A DNA stretch of 64,000 bases from Akkermansia massiliensis (lineage in GTDB: Bacteria; Verrucomicrobiota; Verrucomicrobiia; Verrucomicrobiales; Akkermansiaceae). The position numbers and the translations under genes were made by a program. Where the stretch lies: contig NZ_CP072036.1 in the NCBI RefSeq assembly GCF_018847375.1, forward strand, positions 2,418,001 through 2,482,000, written 5' to 3'. Numbering within the stretch: position 1 is the stretch's first letter; the number at the start of each line of letters is the position of its first letter. The notes under the pieces are model-generated. The model was not told the origin of the DNA. It worked only from the letters and a program-made list of their open reading frames with translations, and searched no databases. Shown here piece by piece: positions 35,533 to 43,434 of the stretch.

Positions 35533-35784
35533 CTAAAGAGCAAGCGTCATCTGCTGCATCTCCCGTGCATACTGTACCGCCTGCGCTTGTGCCCTGGATG
35601 CAACATCTTTCACTTGCGCCTTGTACAACAAAAATTTACGACCTCCACGCCTGGCACGCCATCCAATCAATTCTCCGTCCTCAATCATGCGGCGCACAGT
35701 GTCTTGGCTGTAACCAAGCATCCGTGCGGCCTCTGTCACTCCACAAGTTCCCCCCTTCACCCAGCGAGTGATATTTGCGTCCAT
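35533..35784 (-). CDS. small excisionase-like / MerR-type HTH protein, late regulator candidate
   Basis: The start at 35784 (MDANITRWVKGGTCGVTEAARMLG) is preferred; the reading frame upstream lacks protein character. The 83 residues have a winged-helix/MerR-like N-terminal pattern: TEAARMLGYSQDTVRRMIEDGELIGWRARRGGRKFLL, the helix-turn-helix and wing of excisionase-type proteins. A TATACT -10-like sequence lies at 35796-35791, so the message may be almost leaderless. It stands at the head of the late operon, upstream of the 18-bp repeats. Confidence 0.65.
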   Translation of the reverse strand: MDANITRWVKGGTCGVTEAARMLGYSQDTVRRMIEDGELIGWRARRGGRKFLLYKAQVKDVASRAQAQAVQYAREMQQMTLAL

Positions 35785-35839
35785 GCACACAGTATAACAC
35801 ACGGGCAATGGCCTTGTTCCAACATTTCAAACAATAAAA

Positions 35840-35865
35840 AAGCCGCCAGATTTTCCTGGCGGCTT
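35840..35865. terminator. intrinsic terminator after the Mom-like gene
   Basis: AAGCCGCCAG (35840-35849) pairs with CTGGCGGCTT (35856-35865), with A and T tracts on the two sides. It follows the Mom-like stop on the reverse strand and separates it from the late operon. Confidence 0.75.
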
Positions 35866-35868
35866 TCT

Positions 35869-36630
35869 TCATTGATGGGGATATTTCTTAGCTAAAGTCT
35901 GCAACACTGTGGTGAGCCTACCCACTAAATGATCAGGCTTGATTTTTTCAACTCCTGGGGTGGTCTCTTTCTCGTAAGGGGGGTATGGTTTCTTCTTTGT
36001 TCCCGTGAAAACAAAGGATTTGTGAAATGGGTAAATATAGCGGTAAGTTTTTGTGTCAAAACATTCCAGACGGCCCAAAAGTAAATCTATGTTCTTATGC
36101 AGGAAGCGGGAACGGCAAGCGGAATTGCTTAATCCTTGCTCATGAAAAATTTCTCCCGTCATTTTATCACGGAAAAAGCGAGTGATATGGTAGCCATAAT
36201 AATCAAAATTGGCCGCCTTATAGATAGTCCCGCACCCCAAGCGGCCATCAGCAAAAGACTGCACTGCTACAATGGCAGAATCAAATAGACGCAATAGTTT
36301 GAGAGATGCGGAAATGAGAATAGACTCGGAATTCTTCCCTAAACAATCGTCTATCCACATCCGATTAAGCTCGCACATCCACCCATTGGGTACATCAGAA
36401 ATGTAATTCTTGGCTCGTGGGCACTTTGGCCAGCCATAAACCGCCACCCCTAAACATTCATCAGGGGCGCCTTCCTGAAAGAGTCCGAAGTTATAAAGGC
36501 CGAAGGGAGTATTCCACTTATGTGAATAATGGTTCCGGATGATCAGGTCTTTTGCCAAGGTCTTGCTGATTGGCCGTATGATCAGCGTTCCCATATGGGA
36601 AGTCTTCTTACGTATTTCCAATGTGCTCAT
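35869..36630 (-). CDS. Mom-like DNA adenine modification protein (GNAT-fold family)
   Basis: ATG 36630 gives 253 residues starting MSTLEIRKKTSHMG; in-frame starts at 36636 and 36594 are also possible. Family features are a start strand GTLIIRPISKTLAKDLIIRNHYSHKWNTP, then GVAVYGWPKC, CELNRMWIDDCLGKNSES and AVQSFADGRLGCGTIYKAANFDYYGYHITRFF. Mu Mom converts adenine to N6-carbamoylmethyladenine in phage DNA, blocking restriction. In Mu it is a late gene; here it follows the repressor and a small membrane-protein gene. The A+T content is higher than that of neighbours. Confidence 0.75.
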   Translation of the reverse strand: MSTLEIRKKTSHMGTLIIRPISKTLAKDLIIRNHYSHKWNTPFGLYNFGLFQEGAPDECLGVAVYGWPKCPRAKNYISDVPNGWMCELNRMWIDDCLGKNSESILISASLKLLRLFDSAIVAVQSFADGRLGCGTIYKAANFDYYGYHITRFFRDKMTGEIFHEQGLSNSACRSRFLHKNIDLLLGRLECFDTKTYRYIYPFHKSFVFTGTKKKPYPPYEKETTPGVEKIKPDHLVGRLTTVLQTLAKKYPHQ

Positions 36631-36684
36631 GCACATCAATATAGACGCAAATCTAACATTTGCATCATAGTGTAACAAATTTAC

Positions 36685-36696
36685 AATAAATTTATT
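36685..36696. promoter_or_regulatory. perfect 12-base palindrome upstream of the Mom-like gene
   Basis: AATAAATTTATT is its own reverse complement and lies in the A+T-rich gap between the Mom-like gene and the membrane-protein gene. A TATGAT -10-like sequence follows in the direction of the Mom-like gene. It may be a regulator site, but short A+T palindromes are common. Confidence 0.3.
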
Positions 36697-36749
36697 ACGC
36701 CTGAATAACTACATGAAATTCACGGTCAGCCGATTGCAGCTATGTCATG

Positions 36750-37058
36750 CTATCGGGTAGACTTCGGGCGACGGCATACACAGTTATATTCTGTTTTCCC
36801 TCCTATAGTTTCACTAGTGAAGTAAAATATAGGTTCCCAACCATCTTGAAAAAGATGTTTAGGCAAAGAGTTGCGTTTAAGGTAGTTGTCATCACCCGGT
36901 TTTAAGGATGTATCGTTAATACGATCTATAGGCTCGGCTTTGTATTCGTAGTCCACGACAACATCATTCCGATTGAGTACAAGCATCCCCAAAAATATGG
37001 AGCTACATATAGCTGCAATAGTAATTATTACTAAACATGTTATATGTATTTTTTTCAT
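36750..37058 (-). CDS. membrane-anchored protein of unknown function
   Basis: The 102-residue protein starts MKKIHITCLVIITIAAICSSIFLGMLVLN, one N-terminal membrane helix, followed by a soluble 70-residue part with Tyr, Asp and Pro and two Cys near the end (YNCVCRRPKS). It is A+T rich. It overlaps the repressor stop by four bases (ATGA), so it is translationally coupled to the repressor and could act in lysogeny, for instance in superinfection exclusion. That role is a guess from position. Confidence 0.6.
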   Translation of the reverse strand: MKKIHITCLVIITIAAICSSIFLGMLVLNRNDVVVDYEYKAEPIDRINDTSLKPGDDNYLKRNSLPKHLFQDGWEPIFYFTSETIGGKTEYNCVCRRPKSTR

Positions 37059-37405
37059 CTTCTTTTCGATTTTAAAGATTGAAGTGTCCCTTCCAAAGTG
37101 CTGATGGCCATGTCCAATTGTGCCTGTAATCTGATAACTTCTTGGTGCCAGTAATCATCAATATTGTCACATATAGGTTCATCACCGCCCATCAACCATT
37201 CCATGGGAACCCCTAATACCTTAGATATTTTATATAGCTCTAGAGACTTAGGGAATGCCAAACCGCGCAAATATTTTGATACAGCTCCCTGAGACAAATT
37301 AGTTAGAATAGCTAAGTCTTTTTGGGTCAAACCTCTACGCTTCATCATTTCCAAAAGTCGTAGAGAAAAGTTTCCAGAAGTATTATTTTCGTCTTGATCG
37401 CTCAT
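37055..37405 (-). CDS. XRE-family phage repressor (Cro/CI type)
   Basis: Start MSDQDENNTSGNF at 37405 gives 116 residues. The HTH at about residues 12-70 reads LEMMKRRGLTQKDLAILTNLSQGAVSKYLRGLAFPKSLELYKISKVLGVPMEWLMGG, a full XRE domain, followed by a helical tail with LQAQLDMAISTLEGTLQSLKSK. It is divergent from the early operon. A perfect palindrome (AGTAGTACTACT, 37409-37420) and an overlapping dyad lie just before its start, as expected for an operator. Confidence 0.85.
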   Translation of the reverse strand: MSDQDENNTSGNFSLRLLEMMKRRGLTQKDLAILTNLSQGAVSKYLRGLAFPKSLELYKISKVLGVPMEWLMGGDEPICDNIDDYWHQEVIRLQAQLDMAISTLEGTLQSLKSKRR

Positions 37406-37408
37406 AGA

Positions 37409-37450
37409 AGTAGTACTACTTTGAGAAAGTAGGCCGCACAGTGGCGGCCA
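37409..37450. promoter_or_regulatory. operator candidates between repressor and early operon
   Basis: AGTAGTACTACT (37409-37420) is a perfect palindrome. CTACTTT-GAG-AAAGTAG (37416-37432) overlaps it, sharing CTACT. Further on GGCCGC-acagtg-GCGGCC spans 37433-37450. Together the dyads fill the space before the repressor start and before the Ner-like gene start at 37466, so both promoters could be switched. Confidence 0.6.
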
Positions 37451-37465
37451 TAAAGAGACCCTATC

Positions 37466-37693
37466 ATGATTACAGATACAGCACAAGATAACATCTCCGT
37501 GCATTGGCTATACAATGTCAAGGGATACACCTTTACGCAAGCTGCACGCGCCATCAACAAAACGCCTAGTCATGTGCGCCGCGTTGTGCGGGGGGATAGA
37601 AACCACAAACCAACCGTGGAAGCATTGCTAGCCCTACCGGATAAGGAATTAACTGATCTGCGGACCGACAAGAAGCAAGGAAGCAAGCAATGA
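37466..37693 (+). CDS. Ner/Cro-like early DNA-binding protein
   Basis: The 75-residue protein begins MITDTAQDNISVHWLYNVKGYTFTQAARAINKTPSHVRRVVRGDRNHKPTVEALLALPD, an HTH with TFTQAARAIN...SHVRRVV as helix-turn-helix. In Mu, Ner is the small early repressor beside the repressor gene, and this protein has the same position as the first rightward gene. Its TGA overlaps the next ATG (ATGA). Confidence 0.7.
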   Translation: MITDTAQDNISVHWLYNVKGYTFTQAARAINKTPSHVRRVVRGDRNHKPTVEALLALPDKELTDLRTDKKQGSKQ

Positions 37694-37863
37694 TCACCAT
37701 CCGAGATATTATGGAATTTGCTGGTGCAATAGCCGTCATAGCCCTGATGGGCTGGTTGGCAGCCTGGGCGGTGGTTCATTGTTTGGATACGGAGGCCGAA
37801 CAAGTCCGCTCCGGTATCAAGGATGCTCGCACCGCCGTGTTGCCTGTACCCCTCACCAAGTAA
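37690..37863 (+). CDS. 57-residue membrane peptide of the early operon
   Basis: ATG 37690 overlaps the TGA of the Ner-like gene and the frame runs to TAA 37861. The product starts MITIRDIMEFAGAIAVIALMGWLAAWAVV and ends in a charged tail (TEAEQVRSGIKDARTAV). One membrane helix with a cytoplasmic or periplasmic tail. The ATGA coupling supports it as a real gene; function is unknown. Confidence 0.65.
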   Translation: MITIRDIMEFAGAIAVIALMGWLAAWAVVHCLDTEAEQVRSGIKDARTAVLPVPLTK

Positions 37864-37867
37864 CGCC

Positions 37868-38116
37868 ATGCAGCCAAGTGATGATGCTGTAGACATGGAC
37901 GCCCCTATGACAGCCGATGAATGGGCGTTATGGAATGCCCTTTGGAGCATTCCTGAGTTTCGGCGGCATTACGGAATTGATCATAGGGGAGAACTCACCC
38001 AGCAGGAAATAGCTTCCTACATAGGACTGCCTAGGCAGTCCGTGCAGTACTATGAAAAGAAAGCCTTGCGCAAGCTTAAAATTGCTTACCATAAGAGATT
38101 TAACAATGAAATATGA
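37868..38116 (+). CDS. small sigma70 region 4-like HTH protein
   Basis: ATG 37868 gives 82 residues starting MQPSDDAVDMDAPMTADEWALWN. The second half, LTQQEIASYIGLPRQSVQYYEKKALRKLKIAYHKRF, is the HTH of sigma70 region 4, with LRKLK at the end. It lies between an early membrane peptide and the 262-residue gene. It may control early or middle transcription. Confidence 0.65.
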   Translation: MQPSDDAVDMDAPMTADEWALWNALWSIPEFRRHYGIDHRGELTQQEIASYIGLPRQSVQYYEKKALRKLKIAYHKRFNNEI

Positions 38117-38894
38117 GATTCAGATTATACCTCAAGGAGAGGTGACAACCACAAACCGTGATTGGGAAATTGCAATCGTCCGAGCCAATGCACTGCACGG
38201 CCAGATTGCAGGATTGACGGGGCAAATCCAAACCCTGGAGCAGAAACGCTGGATGACAGCGGTTGTGCTGGGCGGGTTGCTGGCTAGAATGAAAGCGGCA
38301 GCCCAGCACGGGGAATGGGGAAAGTTATTCGGCAAAACGGAAACATGTTTCCGTTTTGATGCTAGGACGGGCAGAAACTACATGAAGCTCCACCGGGAAG
38401 TGCTCAAGCGCGCCAAAAAGCTGGGCACGGTGGATGTAGCGTTGATTGAGTCCGGACGCCGAGATGCCCGCACGCTGGAAGAGATCGGCAAGCTATCCGA
38501 CGCCGACAGCCTCCGGCAAGCCTACTTTGATTTTGGGGTAGTGAGTGCGCCCAAATCTCACGGCTTCAAAGAATCCGGTAATCCCGCCGGACGCCCAGCC
38601 GGGGAAAAAGAACCCGACCCGGAAGCGGAACTCGCGGAAGCCCGGAAGCTGGCCACCTACGCCAAAAACAAACTTTGCCAGGACTTGAGCGAGTTCTGCG
38701 ACTTTGGCCGCCACGCCTTGCTGGACAAGGACGACCTGGCCGCCCTGGAAATCGTCCTGCGCTCCACCTTGGACCAAGTACAGGCCGCCCGCAAATCCGC
38801 CCAGGACAGGCCCAGCAATCCGGACAGCCTCCCCGTGGCGGATGTGTTCGCCGCCACGGGAAATAACTCCAGCTTTAACATCCCATCATTATAA
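38106..38894 (+). CDS. DUF3102-like early protein with HTH-like core
   Basis: ATG 38106 gives 262 residues starting MKYEIQIIPQGEVTTTN and overlaps the previous gene by 11 bases. The part GGLLARMKAAAQHGEWGKLFGKTETCFRFDARTGRNYMKLHREVLKRAKK resembles DUF3102-type proteins, which are found in phage and plasmid replication modules. A long polar C-terminal region follows. Function is unknown; an auxiliary role in early transposition or regulation is possible. Confidence 0.6.
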   Translation: MKYEIQIIPQGEVTTTNRDWEIAIVRANALHGQIAGLTGQIQTLEQKRWMTAVVLGGLLARMKAAAQHGEWGKLFGKTETCFRFDARTGRNYMKLHREVLKRAKKLGTVDVALIESGRRDARTLEEIGKLSDADSLRQAYFDFGVVSAPKSHGFKESGNPAGRPAGEKEPDPEAELAEARKLATYAKNKLCQDLSEFCDFGRHALLDKDDLAALEIVLRSTLDQVQAARKSAQDRPSNPDSLPVADVFAATGNNSSFNIPSL

Positions 38895-38931
38895 CATCAT
38901 GAAAGAATTCCTGAAAGATCACTTTGTCTCC

Positions 38932-39384
38932 TTAATCCTTCTCCTTAATTACGGGATTTTCCTCTTCAATTTTATTCTTGTAGAAAGATACAAACGCATT
39001 CTTACCCGCAGATACCAAGTCGCGCTTAGCCAGGAAGAATCTTACACCACAAAGTCCAATATTAAGTACCACTAAGTAAATAATAAAAGTGTTTTCTGTT
39101 CTTATAATTACAAAAAAAATAACGGTCCACGCTGCACACCAGACCGTCTCATAAACACAAGACACCGCCAATTGGATTGTATTTTGCAGGATGTATATCC
39201 CTCTTTGAATATTATCACCTTTTTTCAAGTTAGCATGTAAATTGGCTAACTCTCTAGCTTCTCTTTCCAGTTGAACCTTTCTCTTTTTCCTCCATTCCTG
39301 AAATACGTATCCGAACCATACCGTGCCTATCGACAAAACTATTTCAAACCAGTGCTCCGCTATGAAATTCACCAAATACTCCAT
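38932..39384 (-). CDS. membrane protein on the opposite strand, moron candidate
   Basis: ATG 39384 (MEYLVNFIAEHWFEIVLSIG) gives 150 residues with a hydrophobic helix at the start, a basic linker (RKKRKVQLEREARELANLHANL), two further hydrophobic helices (AVSCVYETVWCAAWTVIFFVII, TFIIYLVVLNIGLCGVRFFLA) and a charged tail. It is A+T rich and is read leftward inside the rightward early operon, just before the transposase gene. Such genes are often accessory, for example superinfection exclusion or host defence. No family is recognised. Confidence 0.65.
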   Translation of the reverse strand: MEYLVNFIAEHWFEIVLSIGTVWFGYVFQEWRKKRKVQLEREARELANLHANLKKGDNIQRGIYILQNTIQLAVSCVYETVWCAAWTVIFFVIIRTENTFIIYLVVLNIGLCGVRFFLAKRDLVSAGKNAFVSFYKNKIEEENPVIKEKD

Positions 39385-39425
39385 GCCGAAAACTAGACAA
39401 TTAACCTTCTGAAAACAACAGAAAA

Positions 39426-41465
39426 ATGAAAACTGTACCCGTACCTGCCCACGATCCAGACTGGCTGGCACTTGATATGCCTACCCGCGACCGGGTTTAT
39501 TGCTGGCTGGCGGCCCTTTCTGATTTGCCTTCCGGCCTGCCGATTTGCGGAACGGGTGGCATTATCGATCGGCTGGCCAAGGCCATGGGGTGCAGCAAGG
39601 GGCTTGCCAAAAAAAGATATTATGCCTGGCGGGAAGACCCCGGCAACTGGCGTGCCATGGTGAACGGTAATACGCTCAAATCCCGCACCGCCAACACGGG
39701 GGTGCATTCTCCCCGTTTCGTCGCCTGGGGCAAGGCGATCCTGGACAAACACCAACGTTCCGAGCAGCAGGGCATTCTGGAAATCCAGCACCGCATCATT
39801 TCCGGCAGAGAACAAGTTCCGGGGTTCGAAGACTGGACCAAAGCCACGCTGCCGCCCGGATGCTCAGCGGCCAATCTCCGCAAAGTGCTGGCCCGAACCA
39901 AAGCCGAAAAACAGCAGGGCAAATGGGGATCGCGCGCCGCCGCTGCCGTGCTGCCTTATGTGCGCACTTCTCGCGTTGGCCTGCCCGTGGGTGGTCAATA
40001 CATGTTCGACGACGTATGGCATGACCATTACGTCACCTTTGCCGGAAAGCCTGTGCGCGTGCTGGAATTCGGCGCCCATGACGTTGCGTCCGGCTGCCGG
40101 TTTGACTGGGGGCACATGCCCTTTGTGACGTTGCCGGATGATCCCAAAAAGCGGAAAGCCCTGGACAATGAAATGTTCAGGCTCTTCTTGGCCAACATCC
40201 TTTATTCCACCGGCTACCATCCGGACGGCTGCTTGTTGATGATGGAGCACGGCACGGCCAACCTTTCAGAAAAATACATTGCGGCGCTTCACGACCGCAC
40301 AGGCGGCGTGATTCGCGTGGGCATGGGCGGTATGACCGGAGCCGGCAACGCCCTGATGGGCGGCTGGGCCGGACGCGGCGCAGGAAACCCCCGTTATAAA
40401 GCCATGATCGAATGCCTGCACAGCCTTATTCATAACGTGCTGGGGGCATTGCCTGGACAATCCGGACGCGACCGCCGCCAGCCGGAAAGCACCGACGGCA
40501 TGATTGCCTACCAAGACAAGCTGTGCAAGGCGCTGCCACGCCTGGGCGAGTATGCCGACATGATCAAATCCCCCTTCCTGGATTTTTACCAGTTCTCTTT
40601 AATCCTCCGGGACGTGTACGCCATCATCAACAACCGCACCAATCATGCCCTGGAAGGCTGGCGGGAATGCGGCCACATGATCCGCGAGTACGCGCTGGCG
40701 GAAGGCGTCTGGACGCCGGAAAACAAACTGCCCGATCCCACCAGGGGACAGGCGGAATTGCAGGCATGGCAGGCCATCCGCGCGCTGGTGCTGGCCGATC
40801 CTTCCCGCCTGCGTGAAACGCGCCTGTCTCCAGCCGCCGTGTGGGAGCAGGGCAAAAAGCAACTCTGGCGCATACCGCTGGACCTGTACGTCACCCTGCT
40901 GGGGCCGGAAAAGGTGCGTACCCTGACCGTCAAACGGGGGTACATGACTTTGCAGGACAAGACGCTTTCCCCGGAACCGCGCATTTACCATGCCTATTAT
41001 ACAGACCTTGACGACGGACGCCGCCATGAACTGGCGGACGACAAGCACGACGTGGTGATCAACCCGTTCAAGCCGGACACGGTGATCGTGCTGGACAAGC
41101 GCGGCGGCATTCTGGGAGCGGCTCCGTTGAGCGTGGCCGCCGCCCGGAACGACGAGGACGCCGTGAAATCCCAAATGGGCCTGATCGCTTCCCGCCGCGC
41201 TGACCTGATGATGGACTACAAGGTCCGCAATGCCCCCGCCAAGGAAAGCGTGGCGGCGCTCAAGGAACACAATGACGCCGTGCTCCGCCTGGCGCGCCAG
41301 CAGCCTGACGCCCTCCCGGACGACCGGGACGCGCTGCCCGGCGCTCCCTCCGTTCCCGGCGTGGACGTGTTCGCCGCTCCATCCTTTCCTGACAGGGAAG
41401 ACGAACCGGAGCCAGAAACAGGAGCGGAATATCACCTTTCCCTGGAAGACATGATTCCCGGCTAA
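39426..41465 (+). CDS. Mu-like DDE transposase (A protein)
   Basis: The 679-residue protein has an N-terminal DNA-binding part (CWLAALSDLPSGLPICGTGGIIDRLAKAMGCSKGLAKKRYYAW) and an RNase H-like core. Catalytic candidates are Asp196 or Asp200 (FDDVWHDHYV), Glu274 (MEHGTA) where MuA-type enzymes have Asp, and Glu329 (NPRYKAMIECLHSLIHN). The last part, with LDKRGGILGAAPL and a long acidic tail, resembles the MuA end region that contacts B. It catalyses strand transfer during phage replication. It follows the regulatory genes and precedes the ATPase. Confidence 0.88.
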   Translation: MKTVPVPAHDPDWLALDMPTRDRVYCWLAALSDLPSGLPICGTGGIIDRLAKAMGCSKGLAKKRYYAWREDPGNWRAMVNGNTLKSRTANTGVHSPRFVAWGKAILDKHQRSEQQGILEIQHRIISGREQVPGFEDWTKATLPPGCSAANLRKVLARTKAEKQQGKWGSRAAAAVLPYVRTSRVGLPVGGQYMFDDVWHDHYVTFAGKPVRVLEFGAHDVASGCRFDWGHMPFVTLPDDPKKRKALDNEMFRLFLANILYSTGYHPDGCLLMMEHGTANLSEKYIAALHDRTGGVIRVGMGGMTGAGNALMGGWAGRGAGNPRYKAMIECLHSLIHNVLGALPGQSGRDRRQPESTDGMIAYQDKLCKALPRLGEYADMIKSPFLDFYQFSLILRDVYAIINNRTNHALEGWRECGHMIREYALAEGVWTPENKLPDPTRGQAELQAWQAIRALVLADPSRLRETRLSPAAVWEQGKKQLWRIPLDLYVTLLGPEKVRTLTVKRGYMTLQDKTLSPEPRIYHAYYTDLDDGRRHELADDKHDVVINPFKPDTVIVLDKRGGILGAAPLSVAAARNDEDAVKSQMGLIASRRADLMMDYKVRNAPAKESVAALKEHNDAVLRLARQQPDALPDDRDALPGAPSVPGVDVFAAPSFPDREDEPEPETGAEYHLSLEDMIPG

Positions 41466-41502
41466 AGCTCTTTTTTCAAACAACAACCAAACCAATAACA
41501 AT

Positions 41503-42579
41503 ATGGACGCAATAGAAACAACCGAATCCCTCTGGGACAACTACGCCGCATCATTGGCGGCATCCGGCTACGATCCACGGACCAAGGACTTGCTTTCCTG
41601 GCTGGTGGCTACGGCCAAACAGGAAAAATGGACGCTCAAGCAAACCGCCGAGACTGTGGGGTATTCCCCCTCCACGCTTTCCAAACTCTTTTATGAGAGC
41701 CGTGAAGCCGCTCCGGACCAGGTAGTGAACAGCATTGCCAACTTCCGGCGCAGGTACAACAACAAGACGTGGGTTGCGGGCATCCCATTTGTTGATACGG
41801 ACATATTCCGCAAAATCAGCCAGGCTTTTGAATACTCCGTGGAGTACCAGGAGATTGTCAGCTTGGTGGGGAACCCGCAAATTGGCAAAACCTGGGCCTG
41901 CGAAGAATACAAACGCCGCAAGGATATTGCTGACCGTCAAGCCGGTTGCGACACCAGCCGTGTGGTGCTGGTGCGCATACCTACGTCCCCCTCCGCCTTG
42001 CGTGTCGTGAACCTGATTGCCCGTGAATTGGACCTTGGGCAAAACCTGCGCTATGAAAAGATGGTGGATCGCATCAAGCAGACGGTTACTCCGGCCCATC
42101 TCCTGATTTTCGATGAAGTGCACCAAGTGTGCATGACCGGAGCGCGGGGCCTCAAAACCATAGAAACCTTGCGGGAAATCTATGATGAAACGCATTGCGG
42201 CATGGCTCTGGTAGGTACGGACGTATGGGGGAAGACCCTTTCCGGCCAGTCCAAAAACGGGCAAGTGAAATGGCATGGGATGCCTGCGAGCTGGGAAGGT
42301 GTGTTAAGCCAGACCATCCTGCGCGGCATCAATATCTACTTGCCCAAGAACATCACCTATGCCGACCAGCAGCGCGTCTGGCAGGCGTTCGGCTTGCCGG
42401 ACCCTGACCCGGCCACGCTCAAAATCGTGCAGAAAATGGTCAAGCAGTACGGCCTGGGACGTTATACCAAGCGCATGCGTTCCGGAGCCACGACCGCCCG
42501 CAAGGCCGGCAAGGAATTTACGTGGGGCTATTTTGTAGCCGTTCACAAGCAACTGGAAAAACTGGCCACTGCCTCCTGA
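41503..42579 (+). CDS. MuB-like AAA ATPase, transposition target protein
   Basis: The 358-residue protein begins with a helical HTH-like part (TLKQTAETVGYSPSTLSKLFYE) as MuB does. Walker A is GNPQIGKT (residues 123-130), Walker B is LLIFDEVH (Asp204, Glu205), followed by VLVGTDVW (sensor) and a C-terminal helical domain. MuB binds target DNA in an ATP-dependent way and activates the transposase. It lies 37 bases after the transposase gene. Confidence 0.88.
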   Translation: MDAIETTESLWDNYAASLAASGYDPRTKDLLSWLVATAKQEKWTLKQTAETVGYSPSTLSKLFYESREAAPDQVVNSIANFRRRYNNKTWVAGIPFVDTDIFRKISQAFEYSVEYQEIVSLVGNPQIGKTWACEEYKRRKDIADRQAGCDTSRVVLVRIPTSPSALRVVNLIARELDLGQNLRYEKMVDRIKQTVTPAHLLIFDEVHQVCMTGARGLKTIETLREIYDETHCGMALVGTDVWGKTLSGQSKNGQVKWHGMPASWEGVLSQTILRGINIYLPKNITYADQQRVWQAFGLPDPDPATLKIVQKMVKQYGLGRYTKRMRSGATTARKAGKEFTWGYFVAVHKQLEKLATAS

Positions 42580-42581
42580 CC

Positions 42582-42839
42582 ATGCCCGCTCCTTTATATA
42601 TTGCCCTGATCCGGTATGCCAACGGCTCGCTGGACATCCGCACCTACATCACCCCCGCCACCATGCAGGCAGACAGCAAATGCGCCCGCATCGTGGTGGA
42701 TTGGGAAGAAAGGAACAAACTAAAGAATATCATCCGCACGGGCCAGGACTGGCCCGTGAACATCCCCGCAGACCAACGGGAAGCCATGCTGGGCAAGCTT
42801 AACCGCCTGATCGCCCTGCATGATGATCAAGAATCATAA
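42582..42839 (+). CDS. small early phage protein, 85 residues
   Basis: ATG 42582 begins MPAPLYIALIRYANGSLDIRTYITPATMQADSKC. The rest is charged with a helical end (REAMLGKLNRLIALHDDQES). It starts two bases after the stop of the MuB-like gene. No domain is recognised. Confidence 0.6.
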   Translation: MPAPLYIALIRYANGSLDIRTYITPATMQADSKCARIVVDWEERNKLKNIIRTGQDWPVNIPADQREAMLGKLNRLIALHDDQES

Positions 42840-42850
42840 CCCACACCACT

Positions 42851-43126
42851 ATGCAAAAAGACAACGACAAGAAAAAAGGTGCCGTCCGCACCATCGCAAT
42901 ACCATCGGAAACGCTCGCCGCCATACGGATTGGCGGCGACATGCTGAAACTGGCTGATGCCATCGTCAAGGCCGTTAAGTTATGGGGGCCGGTTGGCACC
43001 ACTGATGCGCTCGACTTGGGAGACCTTCAACAACATCTTGGCAACGCGTACACCGTACTGGGACGGTTACTCAAGGATGTGATCACTCTGAAAGAGGCGA
43101 TGACCAACCAGGAGGGAAACCAATGA
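42851..43126 (+). CDS. small early phage protein, 91 residues
   Basis: Starts MQKDNDKKKGAVRTIAIPSETLAAI and has a helical core (MLKLADAIVKAVKLWGPVGTTD) and LLKDVITLKEAMTNQEGNQ at the end. Function unknown. Its TGA overlaps the start of the next gene (ATGA), so the two are translationally coupled. Confidence 0.6.
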   Translation: MQKDNDKKKGAVRTIAIPSETLAAIRIGGDMLKLADAIVKAVKLWGPVGTTDALDLGDLQQHLGNAYTVLGRLLKDVITLKEAMTNQEGNQ

Positions 43127-43434
43127 AAGACTTATTTACAGCTACCTCTGAGGAGAGTGAGATCATTGAGCGCATCGCCAATCGGGCCATCGCTCTCTAT
43201 CGCAAGTACGGTAACACAGAGCTCGATGAGGTGGATATCATGATGGACCTGATGGCATGCCACTGTAACGGATGCCCTCTGAGGCTTTCCGAGATGGAGC
43301 AGGCCGATGATTTTAATCTAATGCACGATGTCACGGGTATCAACGCTCATATTAACCGCTACTCAGGCAAGCTGGAGAGGTGTTTTCTCCCCCGGTTTGC
43401 CGATATGGAGAGGAGGGCCAGCCGTCATGCCTGA
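43123..43434 (+). CDS. early phage protein with a Cys/His cluster
   Basis: A 103-residue protein starting MKDLFTATSEESEIIERIANRAIALYRKYGN. It contains MACHCNGCPLRLSEMEQ and later KLERCFLPRFADM; four Cys and a His could form a metal site. It overlaps the neighbours on both sides (ATGA upstream). No family is recognised. Confidence 0.6.
   Translation: MKDLFTATSEESEIIERIANRAIALYRKYGNTELDEVDIMMDLMACHCNGCPLRLSEMEQADDFNLMHDVTGINAHINRYSGKLERCFLPRFADMERRASRHA

Noticed and set aside
38899..39075. Forward 58-residue frame opposite the 3' end of the membrane gene at 38932
   Set aside because: It has an ATG soon after the preceding gene and a hydrophobic start, but hydrophobicity mirrors the opposite strand and the 150-residue reverse frame explains the whole region better.
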